From: Geobacteraceae bacterium
GTDB lineage: Bacteria; Desulfobacterota; Desulfuromonadia; Geobacterales; Geobacteraceae
Direction of reading: 5' to 3'
Assembly: GCA_012797715.1 (NCBI GenBank)
Contig: JAAZOO010000390.1
Span: 1-8,103, forward strand
DNA length: 8,103 nucleotides
Shown: in pieces, positions 1-6,001 of the stretch
How the letters are laid out: every line of letters begins with the position of its first letter
Numbering within the stretch: position 1 is the first letter of the stretch
The notes under the pieces: generated by a model
Databases searched by the model: none
What the model saw: the letters and a program-made list of their open reading frames with translations, nothing else
What the model was told of the DNA's origin: nothing
Program-made: the position numbers and the translations under genes

Positions 1-184
1 GCGCATCGTATTTCACCTCCTGTCACCCTTTATGCCCGAGACCGCGCGCAAGGGACTGTCATACCTGGGATGGGACGCACCAATCACCCGGGAAGGAATC
101 CGATGGGGCGGGTTGCGGACGGGGACACGGATCGTCAAGGCCGAGCCGCTCTTCCCGAGGATTGAAGAAAAGGGAGATGCCTAG
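1..184 (+). CDS. metG: Methionyl-tRNA synthetase, C-terminal end (partial)
   Basis: This is the last 60 codons of a plus-strand gene whose start lies outside the window; it ends at TAG (182-184). The visible protein has the pattern seen at the end of the anticodon-binding helical domain of class I MetRS: an LLSPFMPETARK helix, then a Trp-Gly-Gly-Leu stretch and the closing GT-RIVKAEPLFPRIEEK segment. MetRS charges tRNA-Met, including the initiator, in the cytoplasm. Because the protein stops a few residues after LFPRIEEKGDA, it lacks the C-terminal EMAP/tRNA-binding domain found in longer MetRS forms; that domain is either absent or encoded elsewhere. The gene converges on the minus-strand ydcF-like gene with only 36 bases between the stops. 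The catalytic core is not visible, so identity rests on the C-terminal pattern alone. Confidence 0.88.
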   Translation, partial: RIVFHLLSPFMPETARKGLSYLGWDAPITREGIRWGGLRTGTRIVKAEPLFPRIEEKGDA

Positions 185-189
185 CTGGG

Positions 190-220
190 GGGGCCGGTTT
201 GATTGGTCGACCCGGACCCC
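190..220. terminator. Weak hairpin between convergent metG and ydcF ends
   Basis: GGGGCCGG (190-197) can pair with CCGG-A-CCCC (212-220), giving eight pairs with one bulged A and a 14-base loop. It lies exactly between two convergent stop codons, which is where a bidirectional terminator is expected. No run of T follows on either strand, so it is at best a weak or factor-assisted terminator. Confidence 0.3.
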
Positions 221-820
221 TCACGTGCCGCGCACGGCACGCAATTCACCCGGGGCGAACAGGAAAAAGGCCCGAAAGAGAGTGTACTTATAGAACTCGC
301 CGAATAGAAGGCGGAAACTCCCCTTGTGGGACCACCATTCCTCCTTCAAGTTCTTGCTGTCCACCGGGAAAGGATAGACGGCGATATCCTTGGGAAGAAC
401 CGAATTGAAGATGAGAACGGCACGCATCATGTGGTAGCGGGACGTGATGAGCCGGATGGATCGGATATTGCGGCGGGTAATGAGGTCCCGGGCATACAGG
501 GCATTCTCCAGAGTATTCCGGGATGACTGTTCCAGAACGACATCTTCCCCTCCCCTTTCACCGGGCATCTCCTTGAAAAGTTCGTTTTTTCTCACCAGGG
601 GATCGACGCCCACCAGGAAAAGCCATCGCGCCCTGTTCGATCGATAGAGGCGGATGCCCTCTTCGACCCTCCCCTTGCCGCCGGCAAGGACCACGATAGC
701 ATCGGTCTTCACATCGCGATGCCCCACGGAAAAGGTCGAGTAGGCAAAATGAATGAACAGAAGGACGCACACGCAAAGCATGAGCAGAAGGAAGGCACTA
801 CAACCCTTCAGAAATGACAC
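221..820 (-). CDS. YdcF/ElyC-like DUF218 family membrane-anchored protein
   Basis: The protein is about 199 residues. It has one hydrophobic N-terminal segment (roughly residues 8-28, rich in Leu, Val and Cys) followed by a DUF218 domain. Domain marks are the strand TDAIVVLAGG (39-48), the SRNTLENA motif (about 100-107) and LITSRYHMMRA (124-134). The family includes E. coli YdcF, SanA and ElyC; ElyC and SanA affect envelope integrity, but no biochemical activity can be assigned here. It is probably anchored in the inner membrane with the domain facing outward (inference). The longest open frame starts at a TTG at 889, but I prefer GTG at 820. That GTG has AAGGA (828-832) seven bases upstream, puts the membrane segment right at the N-terminus, and avoids overlap with the rpmB promoter. 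A GTG at 874 is another possibility. It is divergent from rpmB. Confidence 0.8.
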   Translation of the reverse strand: MSFLKGCSAFLLLMLCVCVLLFIHFAYSTFSVGHRDVKTDAIVVLAGGKGRVEEGIRLYRSNRARWLFLVGVDPLVRKNELFKEMPGERGGEDVVLEQSSRNTLENALYARDLITRRNIRSIRLITSRYHMMRAVLIFNSVLPKDIAVYPFPVDSKNLKEEWWSHKGSFRLLFGEFYKYTLFRAFFLFAPGELRAVRGT

Positions 821-883
821 GATACTATCCTTGTCCCGGGGCGAGCGCCGAGCCCGGTCTCCCCGAATATGCACAAATTTGTC

Positions 884-912
884 TTGCAAACACCGGATTC
901 ATCTGCTATAGA
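884..912 (+). promoter_or_regulatory. Sigma-70 type promoter of rpmB, extended -10
   Basis: TTGCAA (884-889) and TATAGA (907-912) are separated by exactly 17 bases, and TGC directly precedes the -10 box, making an extended -10. The expected start of transcription is near 919, which leaves a leader of about 27 bases before the rpmB ATG. The A/T-rich stretch just upstream (868-882) contains the perfect palindrome ACAAATTTGT (873-882). It sits where an UP element or an operator would lie. Confidence 0.7.
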
Positions 913-945
913 AAAATGCTTCAGTCAACGAAGGAGGAGTAAAAG

Positions 946-1137
946 ATGTCAAGAGTATGCGCGATATGTGGTAAAGGTCCCAGCTTTGGCAATAATGTGA
1001 GCCATGCCAATAACAAAACATCCAGAATCTGGTATCCAAACCTCCAGAAGATCAAAGCCCTGCGAAACGGTTCGGTTTCCACCATCAAGGTCTGCACCCG
1101 CTGCATCCGTTCCGGCAAAGTAACCAAGGCGCTCTAA
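946..1137 (+). CDS. rpmB: 50S ribosomal protein L28, zinc-ribbon type
   Basis: The 63-residue protein is a full-length bacterial L28, a small protein of the large ribosomal subunit. It opens with MSRVCAICGKGP and carries the conserved NNVSHANNKTSR region (17-27). Two cysteine pairs, C5/C8 and C50/C53, form the zinc-binding set of the C+ form of L28, unlike the cysteine-free paralogues made under zinc limitation in some bacteria. The start is secure: AAGGAGG (931-937) lies eight bases before ATG, and a near-consensus promoter lies upstream. It is transcribed alone. In many genomes rpmB is followed by rpmG; here a terminator and the convergent ridA follow instead. Confidence 0.97.
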   Translation: MSRVCAICGKGPSFGNNVSHANNKTSRIWYPNLQKIKALRNGSVSTIKVCTRCIRSGKVTKAL

Positions 1138-1158
1138 CCGGTCGCGAAACATGCCGGT

Positions 1159-1187
1159 TCCCGGGAGAGCGGAACATCCTCCCGGGA
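1159..1187. terminator. First hairpin downstream of rpmB
   Basis: TCCCGGGAG (1159-1167) pairs with CTCCCGGGA (1179-1187), nine base pairs around an 11-base loop, starting 22 bases after the rpmB stop. It is followed by a short T-containing stretch (ATTTCTTC) rather than a clear T run. It probably works together with the stronger hairpin next to it. Confidence 0.5.
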
Positions 1188-1198
1188 CGCATTTCTTC

Positions 1199-1233
1199 AA
1201 GAAGCCGCGATGCGTTGCGCACGCGGCTTCTTT
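1199..1233. terminator. Bidirectional terminator between rpmB and ridA
   Basis: AAGAAGCCGCG (1199-1209) pairs with CGCGGCTTCTT (1222-1232). The loop itself folds further as TGCG/CGCA around TTG, giving about 15 pairs with one bulged A at 1210. On the plus strand the stem ends in TTCTTT; on the minus strand it ends in TTCTTGAAGAAAT. It lies just beyond the ridA stop (1237-1239), so it can stop transcripts from both convergent genes. Confidence 0.75.
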
Positions 1234-1236
1234 GTG

Positions 1237-1617
1237 CTATCTGCACCGGGCAATCACTTCGATCTCCACCAGCGCTCCCCGCGGCAAGCCTTTCACCTCG
1301 ACGGCCGAACGGGCGGGGGGACTCGTGGGAAATCTTCTGCCGTATATCCCGTTGACCACGGCAAAGTGCGACAGGTCCACCAGGAATATGGTAGTTTTCA
1401 CCACATCTTCAAATCCGAGCCCTGCCGCCGTCAGCATACCCTCTATGTTTTCCATGACCAGCTCGGTCTGTTCACCGATATTTTCCCCCCTCACCTGCCC
1501 CGTTGCCGGGTCAAGGGGAATCTGACCGGAGAAGAAAACAAACCCGCCAGCCCGTATCCCCTGGGAATATGGGCCGATTGCCTGCGGCGCCCTGTCGGTC
1601 GCGATAACTTCCTTCAT
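1237..1617 (-). CDS. ridA: RidA family reactive intermediate/imine deaminase
   Basis: At 126 residues this matches the usual length of the RidA (YjgF/UK114) family. These cytoplasmic trimers hydrolyse reactive enamine/imine intermediates, such as 2-aminoacrylate formed by PLP enzymes, to 2-oxo acids and ammonia. Visible family marks are APQAIGPYSQ with Tyr17, the FFSGQIPLDPATG stretch with Ser30, the ARSAVEVKGLPRGA region with the key Arg103 (equivalent to Arg105 of E. coli RidA), and Glu120 in VEIEVIA. These residues argue for an active deaminase of the RidA subgroup. A GGGAGGG ribosome site lies about nine bases before the ATG. The gene is 74 bases downstream of rel/spoT with no terminator between, so it is probably co-transcribed with it, and it ends at the terminator shared with rpmB. 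Confidence 0.93.
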   Translation of the reverse strand: MKEVIATDRAPQAIGPYSQGIRAGGFVFFSGQIPLDPATGQVRGENIGEQTELVMENIEGMLTAAGLGFEDVVKTTIFLVDLSHFAVVNGIYGRRFPTSPPARSAVEVKGLPRGALVEIEVIARCR

Positions 1618-1691
1618 TCAGGAATCCCTCCCTCGGAGTAGTGTCCCAAAGATCTGGAAACAACAGAGGACTCAACTCATCCTCGACTCAT

Positions 1692-3842
1692 TCAGCTTTT
1701 CAGCCTCTCCACCTTGATTACGCCATTCACCTTCATGATACTGGAAATTACCCGGTTCAGATGGTCCACGTCGGTTACGTTAATCTCGAAAAGGTTGATG
1801 CCTTTCTTGTCGACGGTGCACTGCACCGATGCACTGGATATGTTTGCCTCGCAATTTGCGATAACCAGGGCGATTCCCGCGAGGATTCCCTTTTGATCAT
1901 GACAGGTGACCCGAATCTTGACCGGAAGGGCCGTGCTCTTCTCACGGTTCCAGGTCACGGCGACGCGTCGTTCCGGATCGCTTTCCAGGGCGAAGGAACA
2001 ATCGGCGGTGTGCACGGTGACCCCCCGTCCACGGGTAATGAAACCGACGATATCGTCGCCGGGCACGGGATTGCAGCACTTTCCAAACCGGACGAGAACA
2101 TCGTCCACGCCGTTAATCTGAATTGCGCCGGTTGATTTCTTCGTCAGTTTGTCAAGGACCCGGGAAACCCTTGTTTCCTTCTGCTCCCTGGCTTCCGCAA
2201 GCTTCTCCTCTGACAGGAGCTTTCCAAGAATCTGGTTGCAGGACAGCTTTCCATAGCCAACCGCGGCCATCAAATCGTCCTCGGCGACAAAACCGAACTC
2301 CACCGCCACCCGTTTCAGTTCGCCGTTTTTCTGGAGCTTTCCGAAGTTGAGACTGTAGCGCCGGAATTCCTTTTCGCATACCTCACGCCCGATGACGATG
2401 CTCCGTTTCCTCTCTTCGGTCTTGATCCAGCCGCGGATCTTGTTCCGCGCCCGGGTGCTTTTGACGATTTTGAGCCAGTCCTTGCTCGGCGTGTGATGGG
2501 GGGAAGTGACGACTTCGATGATATCGCCGGTTTTCAGTTCGTATTTCAGGGGCACCAGCTTTCCGTTCACCTTCGCTCCCACGCAGCGGTGACCGATATC
2601 CGTGTGCACACTGTATGCGAAGTCGATGGGAGTCGCTCCCTTGGGAAACCCTTTCACGTCCCCTCTCGGGGTGAAGACATACACCTCTTCCGGAAAGAGC
2701 TCCACCTTGACGGTGTTCATGAACTCCTGTGAATCCTGCAGCTCCTGCTGCCACTCGAGAAGCTGCCGGAGCCAGGCGAATCGCTTTACATCCCGCTCAT
2801 CGTACCCCTTGCCTTCCTTGTACTTCCAGTGGGCCGCAATCCCGGCCTCGGCGACCCGGTGCATTTCCGAGGTCCGTATCTGCACCTCCATCCGCTCGCC
2901 AAAGGGACCGATGACCGTCGTATGGAGCGATTGGTACATATTGCTCTTCGGCATGGCTATGTAGTCCTTGAAGCGGCCGGGAATGGGCTTCCAGGTGGAG
3001 TGGACAAGGCCGAGTACCTCGTAGCAGGCACGGATATCTTCCACCAGGACCCGGATTGCGATAAGGTCGTAGATCTCGTCGATATCCACATTCCGGCTGA
3101 CCATCTTGTTGTGGATTGAGTACAGGTGCTTGCTCCTGCCGGACACCTCACCCGCTATCCCGTGTTCCGCCAGCTTCCTGGTAATGATGGTCTTCACCTC
3201 CTCCACGTAGCTTTCCCGCTCCTTCTTTTTCATGGCGACCTTGGAAGCCAAGTCGTAGTAGAGTTGCGGGTTCTCGTAGCGGAAGGAGAGATCCTCCAGT
3301 TCGCTCTTTATCCAGGAGATTCCGAGCCGGTTCGCCATGGGCGCGTAGATGTCGAGGGTTTCCTTGGCAATGCTGCGCTGCTTTGTTTCCGGCTGGTACT
3401 GAAGGGTTCGCATATTGTGGAGGCGGTCCGCCAGTTTCACCAGGATCACGCGGATATCGTTGGCCATGGCAAGGAGCATCTTGCGGAAATTCTCCGCCTG
3501 GCTTTCTTCCTTTGTCTTGAAATGAATCTTACTGATCTTGGTGACGCCGTCCACTAGGTTCGCCACCTCGGCGCCAAAAATTGTCTCCAGCTCCTTATAG
3601 GTTGTCAGGGTATCTTCCAGGGTATCGTGGAGCAGGCCGGTAGCCAGCGTCTGTACGTCGAGCCGCAGTTCCGCAAGGATTGCCGCAACCTCCATGGGGT
3701 GGACAAGGTAGGGTTCGCCGGAAAGACGGGTCTGCCCCTGGTGCACCTTTGCGGAAAAGACGTAGGCCTTCCTGATGACGTCCAGATCGGCGCCGGGATT
3801 GTAGGATGCCACTTTATCAAGGATATCGTTGAGCCTGATCAT
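1692..3842 (-). CDS. spoT: Bifunctional (p)ppGpp synthetase/hydrolase (Rel/SpoT)
   Basis: The 716-residue protein has the complete long RSH layout. An N-terminal HD hydrolase carries H48, H72-D73 in LLHDTLEDT and D139 in ADRLHNMRTL. The synthetase domain carries GRSKHLYSIHNKM (235-247), YDLIAIRV, and E319 in MEVQIRT. A TGS domain (about 378-440), a zinc/RIS region with FGKCCNPVPGDDI (586-598) and a C-terminal ACT domain (about 640-716) follow. The RFKD motif at 290-293 is the RXKD form typical of bifunctional enzymes, not the EXDD form of synthetase-only RelA. With the HD residues intact, it should both make and degrade (p)ppGpp. The longest open frame begins at a TTG (3908), but that codon lies in the T run of the rpoZ terminator. 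ATG at 3842 gives the usual family N-terminus. No clear ribosome binding site precedes it, so the exact start is somewhat uncertain. Confidence 0.97.
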   Translation of the reverse strand: MIRLNDILDKVASYNPGADLDVIRKAYVFSAKVHQGQTRLSGEPYLVHPMEVAAILAELRLDVQTLATGLLHDTLEDTLTTYKELETIFGAEVANLVDGVTKISKIHFKTKEESQAENFRKMLLAMANDIRVILVKLADRLHNMRTLQYQPETKQRSIAKETLDIYAPMANRLGISWIKSELEDLSFRYENPQLYYDLASKVAMKKKERESYVEEVKTIITRKLAEHGIAGEVSGRSKHLYSIHNKMVSRNVDIDEIYDLIAIRVLVEDIRACYEVLGLVHSTWKPIPGRFKDYIAMPKSNMYQSLHTTVIGPFGERMEVQIRTSEMHRVAEAGIAAHWKYKEGKGYDERDVKRFAWLRQLLEWQQELQDSQEFMNTVKVELFPEEVYVFTPRGDVKGFPKGATPIDFAYSVHTDIGHRCVGAKVNGKLVPLKYELKTGDIIEVVTSPHHTPSKDWLKIVKSTRARNKIRGWIKTEERKRSIVIGREVCEKEFRRYSLNFGKLQKNGELKRVAVEFGFVAEDDLMAAVGYGKLSCNQILGKLLSEEKLAEAREQKETRVSRVLDKLTKKSTGAIQINGVDDVLVRFGKCCNPVPGDDIVGFITRGRGVTVHTADCSFALESDPERRVAVTWNREKSTALPVKIRVTCHDQKGILAGIALVIANCEANISSASVQCTVDKKGINLFEINVTDVDHLNRVISSIMKVNGVIKVERLKS

Positions 3843-3906
3843 AGATAGGGAACCGGAAGCCGGAAGATGGTTCGGTGAAAAGAACGACGCGGAACAACGC
3901 AGATGC

Positions 3907-3934
3907 AAAAAGGGCGGGACCGCTCGGCCCGCCC
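3907..3934 (-). terminator. Intrinsic terminator after rpoZ
   Basis: On the minus strand GGGCGGG (3934-3928) pairs with CCCGCCC (3918-3912) around a nine-base loop and is followed directly by TTTTT (3911-3907). This is a textbook rho-independent terminator, 16 bases after the rpoZ stop and 65 bases before the rel/spoT ATG. It separates the yicC-gmk-rpoZ unit from rel/spoT, or acts as a partial attenuator between them. Confidence 0.88.
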
Positions 3935-3950
3935 CGATGTGTTCGTGGGA

Positions 3951-4160
3951 CTAGCGGTTTCTGCGGGAGGTCATTTCATAGTGAATCTTCCCGGCTGCAA
4001 TCTCGCGCAGCGCCAGAACCACGTTCTTGTTGTTCGACTTGTTCTCAATGAGAGGCTTTGAGCCTTTGTACAGCTGCTTGACCCTTTTCGAGGCAAGCAT
4101 GACAAGCAGAAACCTGTTGTTTACCTGCTTGAGACAATCTTCCACCGTAACCCTGGCCAT
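3951..4160 (-). CDS. rpoZ: DNA-directed RNA polymerase omega subunit
   Basis: The 69-residue protein starts MARVTVEDCLKQVNNRF, close to the E. coli omega N-terminus, and carries the conserved LALREIAAGKIH segment (about 50-61). Omega binds beta-prime, helps assemble RNA polymerase and contributes to one ppGpp binding site in proteobacterial enzymes. It is shorter than the 91-residue E. coli protein because it lacks the variable C-terminal tail; short omegas are common outside gammaproteobacteria. AAAGGAG lies nine bases before the ATG. It follows gmk by 46 bases in the same direction and is closed by a strong terminator. The gmk-rpoZ-spoT order is widely conserved and supports the call. Confidence 0.95.
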   Translation of the reverse strand: MARVTVEDCLKQVNNRFLLVMLASKRVKQLYKGSKPLIENKSNNKNVVLALREIAAGKIHYEMTSRRNR

Positions 4161-4206
4161 ATGGAATAACTCCTTTCAGAATGCGAAAAATACCTCTGCA
4201 GACATT

Positions 4207-4815
4207 TTATGAGGCAAAAATGCCGGAGAGCGTCGACGCAAGCCTCCTTGTCCTGCACTTCTCGGCAATCACGACAGACTTCAGTTTCTCGACCGCCTGG
4301 GGAAATTCGTCGTTCACGATACAGTAGTCATACCAGGATGCCTCTAGAATCTCCTCTTCGGCAACCCGCAGCCGTCTTTCTATTGCTTCCGGAGAATCGG
4401 ACATCCTTCCCTCGAGCCTTCTCCGCAGTTCCGGGAAATCCGGAGGAAGGATAAAGACATATACCGCGTCGTCGTAGACAGACTTGAGCCGCCGGGCGCC
4501 CTGGCAGTCGATGTCCAGGATCACGTGCAATCCCCGGGAACGGAATTCCTCGAGGGTTTTCTTTGCCGTGCCGTACAGGTTGCCATGGACCTCCGCCCAC
4601 TCGGCGAACTCCCCGGCTTCAATCTTTCCCTGGAATTCCTGTTGCGAGACGAAAAAATAATCAACCCCGTCCCTCTCTCCTGGACGGGGTGAGCGTGTTG
4701 TGTAACTGACAGAATGCCGCATATCAGGAAATATGTCAATTAATTCATTGCATAAAGAGGTTTTTCCGGCGCCGGACGGCGCAGAAACGATAAAGAGAAT
4801 GCCTTCTTTTTTCAT
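4207..4815 (-). CDS. gmk: Guanylate kinase
   Basis: The 202-residue protein has the usual length of bacterial guanylate kinase, which converts GMP plus ATP to GDP plus ADP in the cytoplasm. The P-loop is SAPSGAGKTS (11-20). The GMP-binding region follows with SVSYTTRSPRPGE (35-47) and DGVDYFFV (49-56), then AEWAEVHGNLYGT (71-83) with Glu and Tyr contacts. DIDCQGA (101-107) and the arginine-rich lid (about 131-150) complete the fold. AAGG lies about seven bases before the ATG. It sits 33 bases after yicC and 46 before rpoZ. In many bacteria a remA/DUF370 gene lies between yicC and gmk; there is no room for it here. Gmk is a (p)ppGpp target in some bacteria, which makes its place beside rel/spoT functionally sensible. 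Confidence 0.97.
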   Translation of the reverse strand: MKKEGILFIVSAPSGAGKTSLCNELIDIFPDMRHSVSYTTRSPRPGERDGVDYFFVSQQEFQGKIEAGEFAEWAEVHGNLYGTAKKTLEEFRSRGLHVILDIDCQGARRLKSVYDDAVYVFILPPDFPELRRRLEGRMSDSPEAIERRLRVAEEEILEASWYDYCIVNDEFPQAVEKLKSVVIAEKCRTRRLASTLSGIFAS

Positions 4816-4848
4816 GAAACACCTTCCCGTGACCCTTTCTCCGCACGG

Positions 4849-5724
4849 CTAGAGAATATTCTGGACCTGCTCGCGGATTTTTTCAAGCTCTGCTTTAAGC
4901 TCAACAACGCACGAAGTTATTTCTCCGTCATTCGCCTTGGAACCAATGGTGTTGACCTCCCTCCCCATTTCCTGCAGAAGGAAGTCCAGCTTCCTCCCCA
5001 CCGGTTCCTGCGATTGAAGGGCGGCATCAAATTGGACCAGATGGCTTGCAAAGCGAACCTGTTCTTCCGTAATATCGCTCCGATCCGCCAAGAGGGCTAT
5101 TTCCTGGGCAAGCCGTGCTTCGTCGGGCAGACCGTCGGGGGCGAAGCGGGCAAGGCGGGCCGCAATCTTTTCCGCATACTCGGCGGGAACGGAAGGCGCC
5201 CGTGCTCGGATCCTTTCCATAAGCCGGGCAAGCGTCGCCCGTCGTCCCCGCAGGTCCTCTGCAAGCTCGCTCCCCTCCCGAATCCTCATTCCCTCAAGCG
5301 CATCCACGGCCCGGCCCACGGTTGCGAGAAGGCGCTCTCTCATGAGTTCCTCATCTTCTTCATTGTCAGCAACAGCCAGAACGTCTTTCTGGGAAACAAT
5401 CAGGGCAAGAGGCACCGGATCCTGGATGCCCAGTTCCTGTCGAAGGGAGGAAAATGCCTCGAAGTAGGCCCGCGCCAGGGGGGTATTGATATGTGGCGGT
5501 CTGCCGTCGGCGATTGATTCCAGCTGGATGAAGACATCGATTTTCCCCCGCTTCAGCCGTTCGGAAACGGACCTGCGAACATCGTTCTCGAAGCAGATGA
5601 GCGATCGGGGCATTTTGATGGAAATCTAGCCGTAGCGATGATTCACCGATCTCATCTCAACGGAAATTCTGTCGTGTTCCAAAGCAAGTTCAGCCTTGCC
5701 GTACCCGGTCATGCTCTTGATCAT
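4849..5724 (-). CDS. yicC: YicC/YloC family endoribonuclease, interrupted by an in-frame TAG at codon 33
   Basis: Read from ATG at 5724 the frame holds 291 codons, the normal YicC length, with one internal TAG (codon 33). Before it stands the family's opening MIKSMTGYGKAE and SVNHRYG (26-32). After it come ISIKMPRSL, LKRGKIDV and the C-terminal signature with GRKLDFLLQEMGREVNTIGSKA and ELEKIREQVQNI. The E. coli protein reads NQRYLE at the break, so TAG replaces a conserved Glu, consistent with GAG to TAG. AGGA six bases before the 5724 ATG supports that start. The next in-frame ATG (5613) would give a 254-residue protein without the N-terminal strand and has no ribosome site. YicC proteins are RNA-processing or RNA-decay factors of still limited characterisation. 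Expression is plausible only as a truncated or readthrough product, or the stop is a sequencing error. The C-terminus ends QNIL rather than the usual QN-x-E. Confidence 0.88.
5626..5628 (-). other. In-frame amber codon inside yicC
   Basis: CTA on the plus strand is TAG on the minus strand, in frame with both flanking halves of yicC. metG, ridA, rpoZ, yicC itself and the HAD gene also end in TAG in this window. TAG is therefore an ordinary stop here, and genome-wide reassignment is unlikely. Confidence 0.93.
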
Positions 5725-6001
5725 GGCTATCCTCGAACGTTCGGGCGCGTCTTTCCGCACCCCAAATGGAGAGTTCATCATGTCCATGGGGAATCTCCCG
5801 ATGTGACACTAGTGGGTTCCGAGTCGGATACCGGTATTTTTCGACACGGCACGGCATGCAAGGAGGGACGCTGAGGCGTACGTCGGCATGCCGCACAAGC
5901 AACCCGGAAGATTGACATCCCCCAGGGTGAAAATGGACCGTTTCCGGATGGAAACTCAAGAAATGATGCAGAGGTCGGGACCCATGGGGGGCCCTTATCC
6001 G
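5725..6001. other. Intergenic region upstream of yicC with several short palindromes
   Basis: This 277-base gap separates the HAD gene stop from the yicC start. I see no credible gene in it. It contains perfect 10-base palindromes CGAACGTTCG (5734-5743), ATACCGGTAT (5828-5837) and CGGCATGCCG (5884-5893). The last is also half of an 8-base inverted repeat with CGGCATGC at 5852-5859. The frame of yicC stays open upstream to an ATG at 5787, but family homology begins at 5724. The yicC-gmk-rpoZ promoter should lie here. The best candidate I found, TTGCAT then 17 bases to AATACC on the minus strand (about 5861-5833), is too weak to call. Confidence 0.4.

Noticed and set aside
3126..3557. A 143-codon plus-strand frame antisense to rel/spoT
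   Set aside because: It covers the most conserved part of the Rel hydrolase and synthetase domains. Its sequence is explained as a shadow.
5014..5517. A 167-codon plus-strand frame antisense to yicC
   Set aside because: It has no motif, and the opposite strand carries clear YicC sequence throughout.
5626..5628. Pyrrolysine or reassigned TAG in yicC
   Set aside because: The family has Glu at this site, there is no methylamine methyltransferase context, and TAG ends several neighbouring genes. A nonsense mutation or sequencing error is simpler.
5734..5743. CGAACGTTCG as a LexA box
   Set aside because: The known Gram-positive type box has a four-base spacer between CGAAC and GTTCG. This palindrome has no spacer and sits next to a gene with no link to SOS.
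5912..5940. TTGACA on the plus strand as a promoter
   Set aside because: No -10 box is found 16-18 bases downstream, and no plus-strand gene follows.
5690..5959. An 89-codon minus-strand frame upstream of yicC
   Set aside because: It overlaps the conserved yicC N-terminus and its ribosome site in another frame, and has a His/Arg-rich translation without any recognisable motif.
5976..5995. GGGACCCATGGGGGGCCC as a terminator of the HAD gene
   Set aside because: Only about six pairs form, one of them a wobble, and no T run follows on the minus strand.
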